Shown here in pieces: positions 1-9,185 of a DNA stretch of 37,556 nt; positions within the stretch are counted from its first letter, which is position 1, and each line of letters begins with the position of its first letter. Both the position numbers and the translations under genes were made by a program. Below the pieces are notes generated by a model. The model made no database searches. It saw only the letters and a program-made list of their open reading frames with translations, and was not told where the DNA came from. Origin of the DNA: Gemmatimonadota bacterium (GTDB taxonomy: Bacteria; Gemmatimonadota; Gemmatimonadetes; Longimicrobiales; Gaopeijiaceae); NCBI GenBank assembly GCA_021295835.1, contig JAGWBP010000036.1, forward strand, positions 1 through 37,556, read 5' to 3'.

Positions 1-672
1 CCACATCCGATCCGAGGCGTCGCCCACGATCTTCTCGTAGAGAACCCATCCCGCCTTGCACCACGTCGTCTTGTGGAACGTCCTGCTCCCGCGCACGCAC
101 TCCGGGGGTGGATCCCATACCCCTAACGGTTCGGATCCGTCGACAGCCCAGATGGTGTCCCCGGGCCTGAGGCCCATGCTGCCGGGCATCACCGGGCACA
201 GCGTGGGCCGCTCGCTCCGCTCGAAGACTTCCCGCACGTAGGCCGGGCCGCGCTCCGGATCCGCCAGCCGGATGGTGCGCAGCACGTCGTCGGCCCCGCC
301 CTCGTACACCTGCACCAGCAGGTCGAAGGCGCGGAGGTAGGGCGTGCCTTCATAGCCAACGCCAGCTTTGGGGATCGCCGCGATCATCAAGGCACCCGCG
401 GCGTTCCACCGGACGCCTCCAGGCTGGCGTGGAAGCGTGGTGTCGGCCACCATCCCGGCCAGCCTGTCGGCGAACGCGTCGAGCTCGGCCTCCGGGCGCG
501 GGCCGGACGCCTGGCGGAGGATCGCGACGGCCGGGAGGTGGGGGTCCTTCTTCCGCTGCAGGGCCTCGAGCGCTTCTTCGATCGTCGTCTCCTCCTGGGC
601 GCTCGCCGTCGTCGAAGGGAGCAGCCAGGCCAGCGCCGCCAGCGCGGCCGTCGTCGTCAGGGTCCTCTTCAT
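1..672 (-). CDS. Secreted protein of unknown function, C-terminus cut by window edge
   Basis: The open frame runs from an ATG at 672 to the first base of the window without a stop, so at least 224 residues are present and the C-terminus lies outside. The N-terminus is a clear Sec signal peptide: MKRT, then an Ala/Leu-rich core, then a likely cleavage site after the Ala-Ser-Ala-Gln stretch near residue 25. The mature part is acidic at first (EETTIEEALEAL), has no membrane segment and contains two cysteines in its last 60 visible residues. I recognise no family. It lies 31 bases downstream of a damaged gene in the same orientation, and the two may once have been one surface or secreted locus. 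Confidence that it is a real exported protein is good; its role is unknown. Confidence 0.6.
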   Translation of the reverse strand, partial: MKRTLTTTAALAALAWLLPSTTASAQEETTIEEALEALQRKKDPHLPAVAILRQASGPRPEAELDAFADRLAGMVADTTLPRQPGGVRWNAAGALMIAAIPKAGVGYEGTPYLRAFDLLVQVYEGGADDVLRTIRLADPERGPAYVREVFERSERPTLCPVMPGSMGLRPGDTIWAVDGSEPLGVWDPPPECVRGSRTFHKTTWCKAGWVLYEKIVGDASDRMW

Positions 673-703
673 CGGTCGTTTCCTTTCTCTGGTTCTCCGG
701 TTG

Positions 704-1323
704 TCAGCAGCCGTCCCAGCCGCTGTGGCCCTCGACTTTCGTGCGCTCGTACCGCCAGCCGCCCTTCCACCACCAGACCTCGCCGCTGCTCCACATGTCC
801 CGCTGGGAGCTCGTCAGGGCGGCGTCCAGATCGTCGGCCACCTGGTGCCACGATTCCAGCCACCTTTCCACGTCATATTGACTGCCGGTGATCTCCTCGA
901 TGTCCGGCAGCCTGCGACGGTTCAAGACGCGGATGCACTTGTTGAGGCTGTCCTGGTGCTTGTACTCGTGCGCTTCGACCATCCCTCGAAAGCCGTCCAG
1001 CAAGCCGACGGTGCCGCACGTCTTGTTGAGCGAGTGCACGTCGATGTCCTGGTCCGACAGCCCGCAGACTTCGGCCAGCCGCCGGGCGCCAGGTCCTCAT
1101 GTATCAACATCTGACTACCGCCAACCCACGGGTCGCCGTCGAGATAGTAGCTCCCCGCCCAGGGTCCGGTCCCCTGCTCCACGCGTAGATGGTTGCGTTT
1201 CGGGAGCATGGTGCTGTACAGCCCCCACCTTCGAATGGCGTCGGAGTCCACCGGGGACGCGTTCTGTGTCTGGAGCCTCCAGTTGCGTGGGGAGACCCTC
1301 ACGGACTTGCTGCCTCTCCACAC
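704..1323 (-). pseudogene. Frameshifted remnant of an unrecognised, probably secreted protein
   Basis: Two reading frames join into one plausible protein. The upstream frame (to about 1100) carries GSYYLDGDPWVGGSQ followed by MLIHEDL. The downstream frame continues with GARRLAEVCGLSDQDID, then LNKTCGTVGLLDG and EAHEYKHQDSLNKC, and ends at a TGA at 704. The frames meet near 1095-1105, where the upstream frame turns Arg/Ser/Thr-rich and nonsensical and the downstream frame is closed by a TGA just before. The C-terminal part is rich in Trp and His. The upstream end abuts tRNA-Thr within 20 bases, so the N-terminus may also be missing. I recognise no family. A sequencing error is an alternative to true inactivation. 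Confidence 0.45.
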
Positions 1324-1341
1324 CCGGTCCCAATCCGATAG

Positions 1342-1414
1342 AGCTGACGCGGGGACTCGAACCCCGGACCTGCTGATTACAAATCAGCTGCTCTGCCAGC
1401 TGAGCTACGTCAGC
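1342..1414 (-). tRNA. tRNA-Thr (anticodon UGU)
   Basis: Read on the minus strand, the sequence folds into a standard cloverleaf. The acceptor stem is GCTGACG/CGTCAGC, the D-arm stem GCTC/GAGC and the anticodon stem GCTGA/TCAGC with loop TTTGTAA. The T arm has the usual GGTTCGAGTCC core. The central loop bases TGT read threonine ACA codons. CCA is not encoded. The gene lies 33 bases downstream of the cysS stop codon in the same direction. Confidence 0.95.
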
Positions 1415-1444
1415 GAGCGGCGGCCCGCCTGCGCGTGCCGCTCG
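1414..1444 (-). terminator. Hairpin between cysS and tRNA-Thr
   Basis: CGAGCGGC at 1414-1421 and GCCGCTCG at 1437-1444 form a perfect 8-bp inverted repeat separated by 15 bases, starting immediately after the cysS stop codon. No U-run follows on the minus strand, so it is not a canonical intrinsic terminator. It could be a weak terminator or a processing structure separating the mRNA from the tRNA. The assignment is weak because GC-rich sequence makes such repeats easily. Confidence 0.3.
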
Positions 1445-1447
1445 TCA

Positions 1448-2920
1448 CTACTCTACCGGTTTCGAGCCATCTCGGGGAGGTCCGTGGCCAGCGGTGACCC
1501 TCACCCTCCTCCAGCGGGTGCCAGACGGCGTGTCGTCCAGGCGGATCCCCTCGGCCGCAAGCTCGCCCCTGATCCGGTCGGCGAGGGCGAAGTCGCGTGC
1601 GGCTCGGGCTCGGTCGCGCTCCTCGACCAGGCGCTGAATCCGCCCCTTCCCCGCACCGGCGTTCTCTCGCGCTGCGGCCGCCAGCTCCACCACGCCCAGG
1701 ACACCGTCCATCTCGGCGAGCGCGGCAAGGAGCGCGGTGCGGTCGCCCGGGCCAATCGTCGGCTCTCGATCCAGCCGCGTGTTCCCCTCGCGCACGAGCG
1801 CCCAGAGGGCCGCAAGGGCCCGCGGCACGTTGAGGTCGTCGTCCATGGCCCGCCCGAAGTCCCCCAGCAGCTCGGCCGAGCGGTCGGCAAGCTCGCCCTC
1901 CGCACCCTCGGCAACGGCCAGCTCCTCCACCCGACGGCGAAAGTCGAGGAGCCGCTGCAGCGCCGCCGTTGCCTCGTCGAGGCCAGCGGAGGTGAAGTTG
2001 AGCTCGCTCCGGTAGTGGGCCCCGAGGAGCGCCCAGCGGATCGCGGCCGGGTCGTACCCCTCCTCGACCAGCTCGCGCACGGTGTGGAAGTTCCCCTCCG
2101 ACTTGGACATCTTCTGCGCATCCACCTTCAGGTGCCGCACATGCACCCAGAGGTGCGCGAGCGGCCTCCCGGTGGCGGCCTCCGACTGGGCGATCTCGTT
2201 CTCGTGGTGGGGGAAGAGGAGGTCTTCGCCCCCCATGTGGATGTCGACCGTCTCGCCCACGAGCGACCGCGCCATCGCCGAGCACTCGAGGTGCCAGCCG
2301 GGCCGTCCCCTCCCCCACGGCGACTCCCAGGCCGCCCCCACCGCCTCGTCGTCGGGGCCGGCGAGCTTCCAGAGGGCGAAGTCGCGGGGATCGCGCTTTC
2401 CCAGGGCCTCGGCGTCGATCCGCGAACGGCCCTCCGACTCGATCCCGCCCTTCCCCGAGAGGCGGCCGTAGCCGGAGAAGGACGCCACGCCGTAGTAGAT
2501 CGATCCGTCGCCGCCCCGGTAGGCGTGCCCGCCCCGCTCGAGGCCCTCCACCAGGCGCACCATCTCGGGGATGTAGGCGGTCGCCCGGGGGTGGCTCGCG
2601 AAGGGGAGGAAGCCGAGAGTCGCGGCGTCCTCCAGGAAGGCCTCGACGAAGGGCTCGGTGTACTCGCCGAGTGGCAGCCCGGCCGCGGCCGCGCCCTGGA
2701 TCGTCTTGTCGTCCACATCGGTGAGGTTGACGACGAAATCGACCTCGAATCCCCGCCAGCGCAGGTGGCGGTGCAGGAGGTCGTAGGCGACGAAGGTGCG
2801 AAAGTTGCCGATGTGGGCCAGATCGTAGACCGTGGGACCGCACCCGTAGACGGTGACGCGGGGGGGATTTCCCGGGGTGAAGTCGCGGAGCTGGCGGGTG
2901 AGCGAGTCGTAGAGCTTCAT
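1448..2920 (-). CDS. cysS: Cysteine--tRNA ligase
   Basis: This class I aminoacyl-tRNA synthetase charges tRNA-Cys in the cytoplasm. The 490-residue product has the usual length. Near the N-terminus CGPTVYD supplies the first zinc-binding Cys and is followed by the HIGH-type motif AHIGN. Further on come HLECSAMA and FPHHENEIAQ, which supply the remaining zinc ligands (Cys, His, Glu), and then the KMSKS signature in KMSKSEGNF. A helical DALR-type domain forms the C-terminal third. The start at 2920 gives MKLYDSLTRQL, a standard N-terminus for the family. The gene lies 36 bases downstream of pyrF and is the last protein gene of the leftward run before tRNA-Thr. Confidence 0.97.
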   Translation of the reverse strand: MKLYDSLTRQLRDFTPGNPPRVTVYGCGPTVYDLAHIGNFRTFVAYDLLHRHLRWRGFEVDFVVNLTDVDDKTIQGAAAAGLPLGEYTEPFVEAFLEDAATLGFLPFASHPRATAYIPEMVRLVEGLERGGHAYRGGDGSIYYGVASFSGYGRLSGKGGIESEGRSRIDAEALGKRDPRDFALWKLAGPDDEAVGAAWESPWGRGRPGWHLECSAMARSLVGETVDIHMGGEDLLFPHHENEIAQSEAATGRPLAHLWVHVRHLKVDAQKMSKSEGNFHTVRELVEEGYDPAAIRWALLGAHYRSELNFTSAGLDEATAALQRLLDFRRRVEELAVAEGAEGELADRSAELLGDFGRAMDDDLNVPRALAALWALVREGNTRLDREPTIGPGDRTALLAALAEMDGVLGVVELAAAARENAGAGKGRIQRLVEERDRARAARDFALADRIRGELAAEGIRLDDTPSGTRWRRVRVTAGHGPPRDGSKPVE

Positions 2921-2956
2921 GCGAAGAGAGAGTGCGCGGCTGCGGTCACGGTGCGG

Positions 2957-3655
2957 TCAGCGACGGGCGTCCGCCTCGGCAGCGATCCGCGCGTACGCCT
3001 CGGCGGGATCGGGCGACTGGGTGACGGTACGGCCCACCACGATGTGAGTCGCTCCGGCGGCGAAGGCGTCGGCCGCGGTGGCGACGCGGCGCTGGTCGTG
3101 GAGCGGCGAACCGGTCGGACGGACGCCCGGAGTCACCACCAGGGGGCCCGGACCAACGCTCTCCCTGATCCGCCCGGCCTCGGCGGCCGAGCATACCACC
3201 CCGTGGGCCCCCTCCTCGGTGGCGATTAGCGCCAGGCGCCCCGCCTCGGTGGCCGCATCGTCCACATCGCGCCCGAATAGCTCGCCCAGCGCCCTGGAAT
3301 CGAGCGAAGTCAGCACCGTCACGACCAGGAGAGCCAGCCCAGGGGGTGCCGCCCGGGCCGCCGCCCGGAGCATCTCGCGCCCGCCAAGCGAGTGCACCGT
3401 CAGGTACGCCGCGCCGATCTCGCCCGCCCGCGCCACCGCGCCGGCCACCTGGTTCGGGATGTCGTGGAGCTTGAGGTCCAGGAAGACCTGAGTCCCCCGC
3501 TCCCGGAGCTCGCCAACGATACTCGGCCCGGCAGCCGCGAAGAGCTCGAGTCCGACCTTGTAGGTGTCGCACGCCGGTCCGATGGCCTCCACCAGCGCAA
3601 GTGCGCGACTCCGGTCCGGCACATCGAGAGCGACGATGATCTTTCTGGACGTCAT
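2957..3655 (-). CDS. pyrF: Orotidine 5'-phosphate decarboxylase
   Basis: The enzyme catalyses the last step of de novo UMP synthesis, decarboxylating OMP to UMP. The 232-residue protein begins MTSRKIIVALDVPD, the conserved first strand of the TIM barrel. It carries the catalytic DLKLHDIPNQV loop, in which the Asp-Lys-Asp network (DxKxxDI) is intact, and near the C-terminus TPGVRPTGS and GATHIVVGRTV, the phosphate-binding region. It follows pyrD after a 70-base AT-rich gap that holds its own promoter. No Shine-Dalgarno sequence precedes the ATG, and the promoter spacing suggests that transcription starts at or next to the start codon. It probably also reads on into cysS. Confidence 0.96.
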   Translation of the reverse strand: MTSRKIIVALDVPDRSRALALVEAIGPACDTYKVGLELFAAAGPSIVGELRERGTQVFLDLKLHDIPNQVAGAVARAGEIGAAYLTVHSLGGREMLRAAARAAPPGLALLVVTVLTSLDSRALGELFGRDVDDAATEAGRLALIATEEGAHGVVCSAAEAGRIRESVGPGPLVVTPGVRPTGSPLHDQRRVATAADAFAAGATHIVVGRTVTQSPDPAEAYARIAAEADARR

Positions 3656-3660
3656 TGATT

Positions 3661-3689
3661 AATGTAAACTGTAGTTGTCATTATGTAAA
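3661..3689 (-). promoter_or_regulatory. Predicted sigma70-type promoter of pyrF giving a leaderless mRNA
   Basis: On the minus strand, TTTACA (3689-3684) and TACATT (3666-3661) are separated by exactly 17 bases. The expected start point, 6-7 bases further on, coincides with the pyrF ATG at 3655. The 15 bases before that ATG (AGTTTACATTAATCA) have no purine-rich ribosome-binding site. The region is strikingly AT-rich for this genome. It contains a direct repeat of ATGTAAA on the plus strand (3662-3668 and 3683-3689) 21 bases apart, two helical turns, which might also bind a regulator. Confidence 0.45.
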
Positions 3690-3725
3690 GTGCAGATTAC
3701 ACGTTGTGAGGAGGTGTGATCCACA

Positions 3726-4592
3726 CTATGCCAACTCGGCGAGCCCCCGGGCCACCACCGCGGCAGAGCGCGGGTCCGCGAAGGAGGCGGTCCCAATCTG
3801 GATCATCGTAGCTCCCGCATCCAGGAAGGCGCGCGCGTCGCGGGCGCTTAGGATACCGCCGACCCCGAGGACCGGGACATCGACTGCCGCGGCCACCCTG
3901 GCGACCGCACCCAGCGCCGTCGGCAGCAGCGCGGGTCCGCTCATCCCACCGCTCCCGGCACCGAGTCGAGGGCCGTCGCCGCCTGGGGGCAGCGTCCCCG
4001 GCATCGTGTTCACGGCCGTCACACCGTCGGCGCCGCAATCCACCGCCCGGCTGGCCGAACGCGCGATCTCCGGGTCGTTCGGGGCCAGCTTGACGATCAG
4101 CGGCCGCTCGGTGAGAGGTCGGACCAGCTCGACCAGGTGGGCGAGCGCCTCCGGATCCAGGCCGAAGGGGAGGCCGCTCGCGCTCCCCCTCAGGTGGGAA
4201 TCGTTGGGGCACGACAGGTTCAGCTCGAAGCCGAGGAAGCCGTCCTCTCCGTCGAGTCCGGAGACAATTGCGGCGTACTCGTCGGGCGCGCTGCCCGCCA
4301 CCGAAACGAAGACCGGGAGTCCGCCCAGCGTCCGCCTGATCCAGGGGAGCTTCTCGTTCCGCACGGCCTCTAGTCCGGGATTGGCCAGCCCGACCGAATT
4401 GAGCATTCCGTCCGCGAACTCGGCGACCCTGGGCGGCGGGTTCCCCCATCTGGGCTCGACCGTCACCGACTTGGTGACCAGGCCGCCGACCTCGGAGGGC
4501 GACATGAATTCGACGAGCGGCTCGCCGAATCCGCACGTCCCGGCCGCAAGGAGGACCGGGCTCGAGAAGGTGGTCCCGAAGGCCTCGGTCAC
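3726..4592 (-). CDS. pyrD: Dihydroorotate dehydrogenase, class 1B catalytic subunit
   Basis: The enzyme oxidises dihydroorotate to orotate in de novo pyrimidine synthesis and binds FMN in a TIM barrel. The 288-residue product starts at a GTG (4592) whose bases overlap the smpB stop (GTGA), so translation is probably coupled. Visible motifs are the N-terminal SPVLLAAGTCGFG, the active-site loop ELNLSCPND with the class 1 catalytic cysteine at about residue 128, the FMN-contacting VKLAPND, AVNTMPG, and the phosphate loop GVGGI near the end. The active-site Cys in place of Ser points to class 1. No PyrK electron-transfer subunit is next to it; it may be elsewhere. pyrF lies 70 bases downstream. 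Confidence 0.93.
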   Translation of the reverse strand: MTEAFGTTFSSPVLLAAGTCGFGEPLVEFMSPSEVGGLVTKSVTVEPRWGNPPPRVAEFADGMLNSVGLANPGLEAVRNEKLPWIRRTLGGLPVFVSVAGSAPDEYAAIVSGLDGEDGFLGFELNLSCPNDSHLRGSASGLPFGLDPEALAHLVELVRPLTERPLIVKLAPNDPEIARSASRAVDCGADGVTAVNTMPGTLPPGGDGPRLGAGSGGMSGPALLPTALGAVARVAAAVDVPVLGVGGILSARDARAFLDAGATMIQIGTASFADPRSAAVVARGLAELA

Positions 4593-5071
4593 CGTCGGCC
4601 AGCCGACCTCATCGCCCGCTCGGCCTCGCGCCGCATAGTCCTCCGCTTCAGCTCCTCGCGCCGGTCGCGGTGCTTCTTGCCCCGGCAGAGGGCGAGAGTG
4701 ACCTTCGCGCGCCCCCCCCGGAAGTACACGTCGAGCGGCACCAGGGCGAGACCCTTCTCCTCGGAGCGCGCCACGATGCGCCGGATCTGGTCGCGCCTCA
4801 GCAGCAGCTTGCGCGCCCTCAGCTCGTCGTGGTTCCACCGGTTGGCCGCATCGTAGGGTGCAATGTGGAGGTTGTGGAGCCAGAGCTCCCCCGCCTCGGC
4901 GCGGGCGTGGGCGTCCCCGAATGCGACGTTTCCGGCCCGGATCGACTTCACCTCGGTTCCCTTCAGCACCAGCCCCGCCTCCCAACTGTCGAGCACCTCG
5001 TACTCGCGGCGGGCCTTGCGGTGCCGGGCGACCACCCTGCGGGCACCACTCTGCGGCGGAGATTCCGCCAC
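4589..5071 (-). CDS. smpB: SsrA-binding protein
   Basis: SmpB binds tmRNA and brings it to stalled ribosomes for trans-translation. The 160-residue product has the typical N-terminus VVARHRKARREYEVLDSWEAG, the family stretch GTEVKSIRAG, the central LHIAPYDAANRWNHD, and the strongly basic C-terminal tail (GKKHRDRREELKRR) that enters the ribosomal decoding site. The length is normal. The stop codon overlaps the GTG start of pyrD, and the fsa-type gene ends 6 bases upstream, so it sits inside a compact leftward operon. Confidence 0.96.
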   Translation of the reverse strand: MAESPPQSGARRVVARHRKARREYEVLDSWEAGLVLKGTEVKSIRAGNVAFGDAHARAEAGELWLHNLHIAPYDAANRWNHDELRARKLLLRRDQIRRIVARSEEKGLALVPLDVYFRGGRAKVTLALCRGKKHRDRREELKRRTMRREAERAMRSAGRR

Positions 5072-5076
5072 CTGTG

Positions 5077-5751
5077 CTACTCGTCTTGGTCCGGTGGGTC
5101 GCTCTCCTGCCGGGCGCGCCAGTCGGCCAGGAAGGCGGCGTTGCCGCTATCGGTCAGGGGGTGGCGCATGCACTGCCGGAGCACCCCGAAGGGGCATGTC
5201 GCGATGTGCGCACCGGCCAGCGCCGACTCCACGATGTGGCGGGGGTGGCGGATCGAGGCGGAGAGAATGCGCGTCTCGATATCCGGGTCCAGCTCGAAGA
5301 CGGCCGCGATCTCCCTGATCAGCTCCATGCCGTCGTGCGAGATGTCTTCGAGGCGGCCGATGAAGGGCGAGACGACGAATGCACCGGCGAGGGCGGCCAG
5401 GAGAGCCTGGTTCGGGTTGAAGACGAGGGTGACGTTGCACCGGATGCCCCGCCGCGCCAGTCGGGACACGGCCTCGATACCGGCCAGGGTGCTCGGCACC
5501 TTGACGATCACATTCGGGTGCCAGGCGGCGTACTCGACGCCCTCGGCCACCATGCCGTCGGCGTCCTGCGATACCGTCTCGGCGCTGATCGGCCCGTCCA
5601 CCATCTCGGCGATCGCGCGGATGGTCTCCTCGAAGCCCGCCCCCTCCTCGCGGGCGATCAGGGTGGGATTGGTGGTGACGCCGCTGAGGATTCCCCACCG
5701 CGCCGCCTCCCGGATCTCGCCCAGATTGGCTGTGTCGAGGAAGATCTTCAT
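5077..5751 (-). CDS. Fructose-6-phosphate aldolase / TalC-type transaldolase
   Basis: The product is a small class I aldolase of the FSA/TalC family, about 224 residues, acting on sugar phosphates in or beside the pentose phosphate pathway. The start MKIFLDTANLGEIREA is characteristic, with the conserved Asp of FLDTA. SGVTTNPTL follows, and then the Schiff-base lysine in VIVKVPST, followed by CNVTLVF and SPFIGR. The short length separates it from the longer TalA/TalB enzymes. Sequence alone does not decide between aldolase and transaldolase activity. It stands between a YtxH-type gene and smpB on the minus strand. Confidence 0.92.
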   Translation of the reverse strand: MKIFLDTANLGEIREAARWGILSGVTTNPTLIAREEGAGFEETIRAIAEMVDGPISAETVSQDADGMVAEGVEYAAWHPNVIVKVPSTLAGIEAVSRLARRGIRCNVTLVFNPNQALLAALAGAFVVSPFIGRLEDISHDGMELIREIAAVFELDPDIETRILSASIRHPRHIVESALAGAHIATCPFGVLRQCMRHPLTDSGNAAFLADWRARQESDPPDQDE

Positions 5752-5762
5752 CGAGGGTCGGG

Positions 5763-6170
5763 TCAGGCCCCTTGGTCGGAGCCGCCACCGTCGCCGCCCG
5801 GCAGCTCCCGCCGCGGCTCGGAGCGGGCCGCATCGATCCCGGCCCGGTAGGCCGCCTTGGTCCGCTCGAGCTTCTCCTCCAGCTCCTCGCGCGCCTCGGA
5901 TGCGACCCGTCGGCCCTCGTCCACCACTCCCTTGGCGGATTCCAGGCGGGTGCCCAGGTCTTCGCGGATGTCCCGTACGCGGTCGCCCGTGATCTCCTTC
6001 AGCTTCCGGGCCTGCTCGCGAATCCGCCGCTGGGTCTCGGCACCCGAGGTGGGTGCAAGGAGGAGCGCAATCCCGGCGCCTACGGCAGCACCCATCAGAA
6101 AGGCCAAGGCCTCCGTCAGATGGTCGCGCCCGGGGCCGCCCGACCCCCCTTCCCCGCTCGCAGTGCTCAT
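5763..6170 (-). CDS. YtxH-domain membrane-anchored protein
   Basis: The 135-residue product has a Gly/Ser-rich N-terminus and then a single hydrophobic segment, FLMGAAVGAGIALLLAPTSG, followed by ETQRRIREQARKLKE. That pattern defines the YtxH/general-stress family. The rest is a long charged amphipathic helix with many Glu, Arg and Lys residues, likely a coiled coil, and an acidic Gly-rich tail. It is probably an inner-membrane-anchored cytoplasmic protein linked to stress or envelope structure, but no activity is established for the family. It lies 11 bases upstream of the aldolase gene and 53 bases downstream of pgi. Confidence 0.8.
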   Translation of the reverse strand: MSTASGEGGSGGPGRDHLTEALAFLMGAAVGAGIALLLAPTSGAETQRRIREQARKLKEITGDRVRDIREDLGTRLESAKGVVDEGRRVASEAREELEEKLERTKAAYRAGIDAARSEPRRELPGGDGGGSDQGA

Positions 6171-6223
6171 CGTCTCCTCCGATCTCGGTCAGATGCTACG
6201 GCGGGTAAGCTAATTGCGGCCCG

Positions 6224-7627
6224 CTACATGCGCCAACGAGAGGCCACGGGCGGAATCTCGGGGTCGGGGCAGCCGCTGCGTCCCAGGAGGCCACCGGTCA
6301 GCACCTTGCCGAGCTCCACGCCCGGCTGGTCGAGGGGGTCGACGCCGTAGAGCGCACCAGCGTAGGCGACGGCGATCTGGAAGAGCATGAAGAGACCCCC
6401 GAGGGAGCGAGCATCCAGGCGCTCGAAGGTGATCGTCATGTTCATCCGCCCGGCCCGGCGGAGCGCCTCCGCCGTCGCGCGGCGCTCGCCCTGGAGGAGC
6501 TCGAAGAGCGTGTGGCCGCCCAGGTAGGAGAGGGCGGGGTAGTCCCGAAGTACCGGCGGGACAACGATGTCGCGCCTCGGTGCCTCGGGTGCCAGGAAGA
6601 CGACGACCTTGTCCCTGGGCCCCTCCATCATGAGCTGCAGGATCGAGTGCTGGTCGGTCGCCCCGAAGGCGGGGAGCGGCGTGGGGCCGGTCTCCACCAG
6701 ACGCCCCTCGGTGTCGAGCGCCTTGCCGAGCGACTCGGCCCAGAGCTGCTGCGCCCAGTATGCGAACCCCCGCAGCCCGTCGGCGTAGGGCATGAAGAGC
6801 TGCACCGGGTGCCCGAGCTCGGTGTCGGCCAGGTGCAGGAGCGTCGCCAGCATCCCGGCCGGGTTCTCGGCAAGCGTGGGATGGGCCGAGCGAGCGGCGG
6901 CCTCTCTGGCTCCCATGAGAAGCTCGTCGATGTCGACGCCGAGCACCGAGGCCGGGAAGGCACCGACTGGAGACAGCACCGAGAAGCGCCCGCCCACCGC
7001 CTCGGGGATCGGGAGCAGCCTCAGGCCGCGGCTGGCCGCCAGCTCGGCGAGGGGGCCCCTACCGGACGATGTCGTGACGACTAGGCGTCGGGGGAGACCG
7101 TCGGCCCCTAGGGCGGCCTCAAGTCCGGACCAGATCACCATCAACTGCGCCAGCGTCTCGGCCGTGGTCCCCGACTTGCTGACGACGTTGAAGAGGGTGC
7201 GCTCCGGGTCGATCCGGGGTAGGAGCGCCGTCAGCGTGTCCGGGTCCGGGTTGGCGAGGATGTACAGTCGGGGCCTCCCACGGCGCGCCTCGTCGTCCAG
7301 CTCGTTCCACCCCGCAGGGAGCAGTGCGTCCCGGATCGCGGCCAGCCCGAGGGCCGAGCCGCCGATCCCGATCACGACGAGCGCATCCACGTCGCGTCCC
7401 AGGTCGTCTGCGGCTGCGCGCGACCTCGCCGCCAGCTCCTCGTCGCCGGGGAGCCGGAAGAAGCCCATCTCTCCGGTGCGCCTACGCTCCTCCACGGCGG
7501 CGTGCGCTGCCCGAAACCGATCGGCCAGGTCGCCCTCGAGTCGCTTCGGGTCGACTCCGGCGCCCCCCAGTCCCTCGTGGAGCGCATTGCCATGGTCCAG
7601 CACCGGCCCCCGGGGCCGCGCCGTCAT
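6224..7627 (-). CDS. pgi: Glucose-6-phosphate isomerase
   Basis: The enzyme interconverts glucose 6-phosphate and fructose 6-phosphate in glycolysis. I chose the ATG at 7627 (MTARPRGPVL), which gives 467 residues and leaves a 19-base gap after pyk; an earlier in-frame start would overlap pyk. The sugar-phosphate-binding SIS region is visible in VVIGIGGSALG and VSKSGTTAETL. The second PGI signature appears in FGATDQHSILQLMMEGP, with the conserved Gln-His pair. The short bacterial form is usual in many high-GC phyla. Adjacent pyk and pgi make a small glycolytic cluster. Confidence 0.95.
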   Translation of the reverse strand: MTARPRGPVLDHGNALHEGLGGAGVDPKRLEGDLADRFRAAHAAVEERRRTGEMGFFRLPGDEELAARSRAAADDLGRDVDALVVIGIGGSALGLAAIRDALLPAGWNELDDEARRGRPRLYILANPDPDTLTALLPRIDPERTLFNVVSKSGTTAETLAQLMVIWSGLEAALGADGLPRRLVVTTSSGRGPLAELAASRGLRLLPIPEAVGGRFSVLSPVGAFPASVLGVDIDELLMGAREAAARSAHPTLAENPAGMLATLLHLADTELGHPVQLFMPYADGLRGFAYWAQQLWAESLGKALDTEGRLVETGPTPLPAFGATDQHSILQLMMEGPRDKVVVFLAPEAPRRDIVVPPVLRDYPALSYLGGHTLFELLQGERRATAEALRRAGRMNMTITFERLDARSLGGLFMLFQIAVAYAGALYGVDPLDQPGVELGKVLTGGLLGRSGCPDPEIPPVASRWRM

Positions 7628-7646
7628 GCGACCGCAGGGCAGCCGG

Positions 7647-9065
<1,419 letters not shown>

Positions 9066-9185
9066 CCTCTTCCTGGGATCTCCGGGGTCAGCGCTCGCAT
9101 CGGCCGTCGGCAGCGATCGCCGACCGACTCCAGCAGCCGCTTCGAAGCTACCCAGCGGGGTCGCGGCTGGCCATCTTTCGGGTTC

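Noticed and set aside
1193..3229. 678-residue plus-strand open frame
   Set aside because: It is antisense to tRNA-Thr, cysS and pyrF, has Arg/Gly/Pro-rich composition and shows no motif. It is a base-composition shadow.
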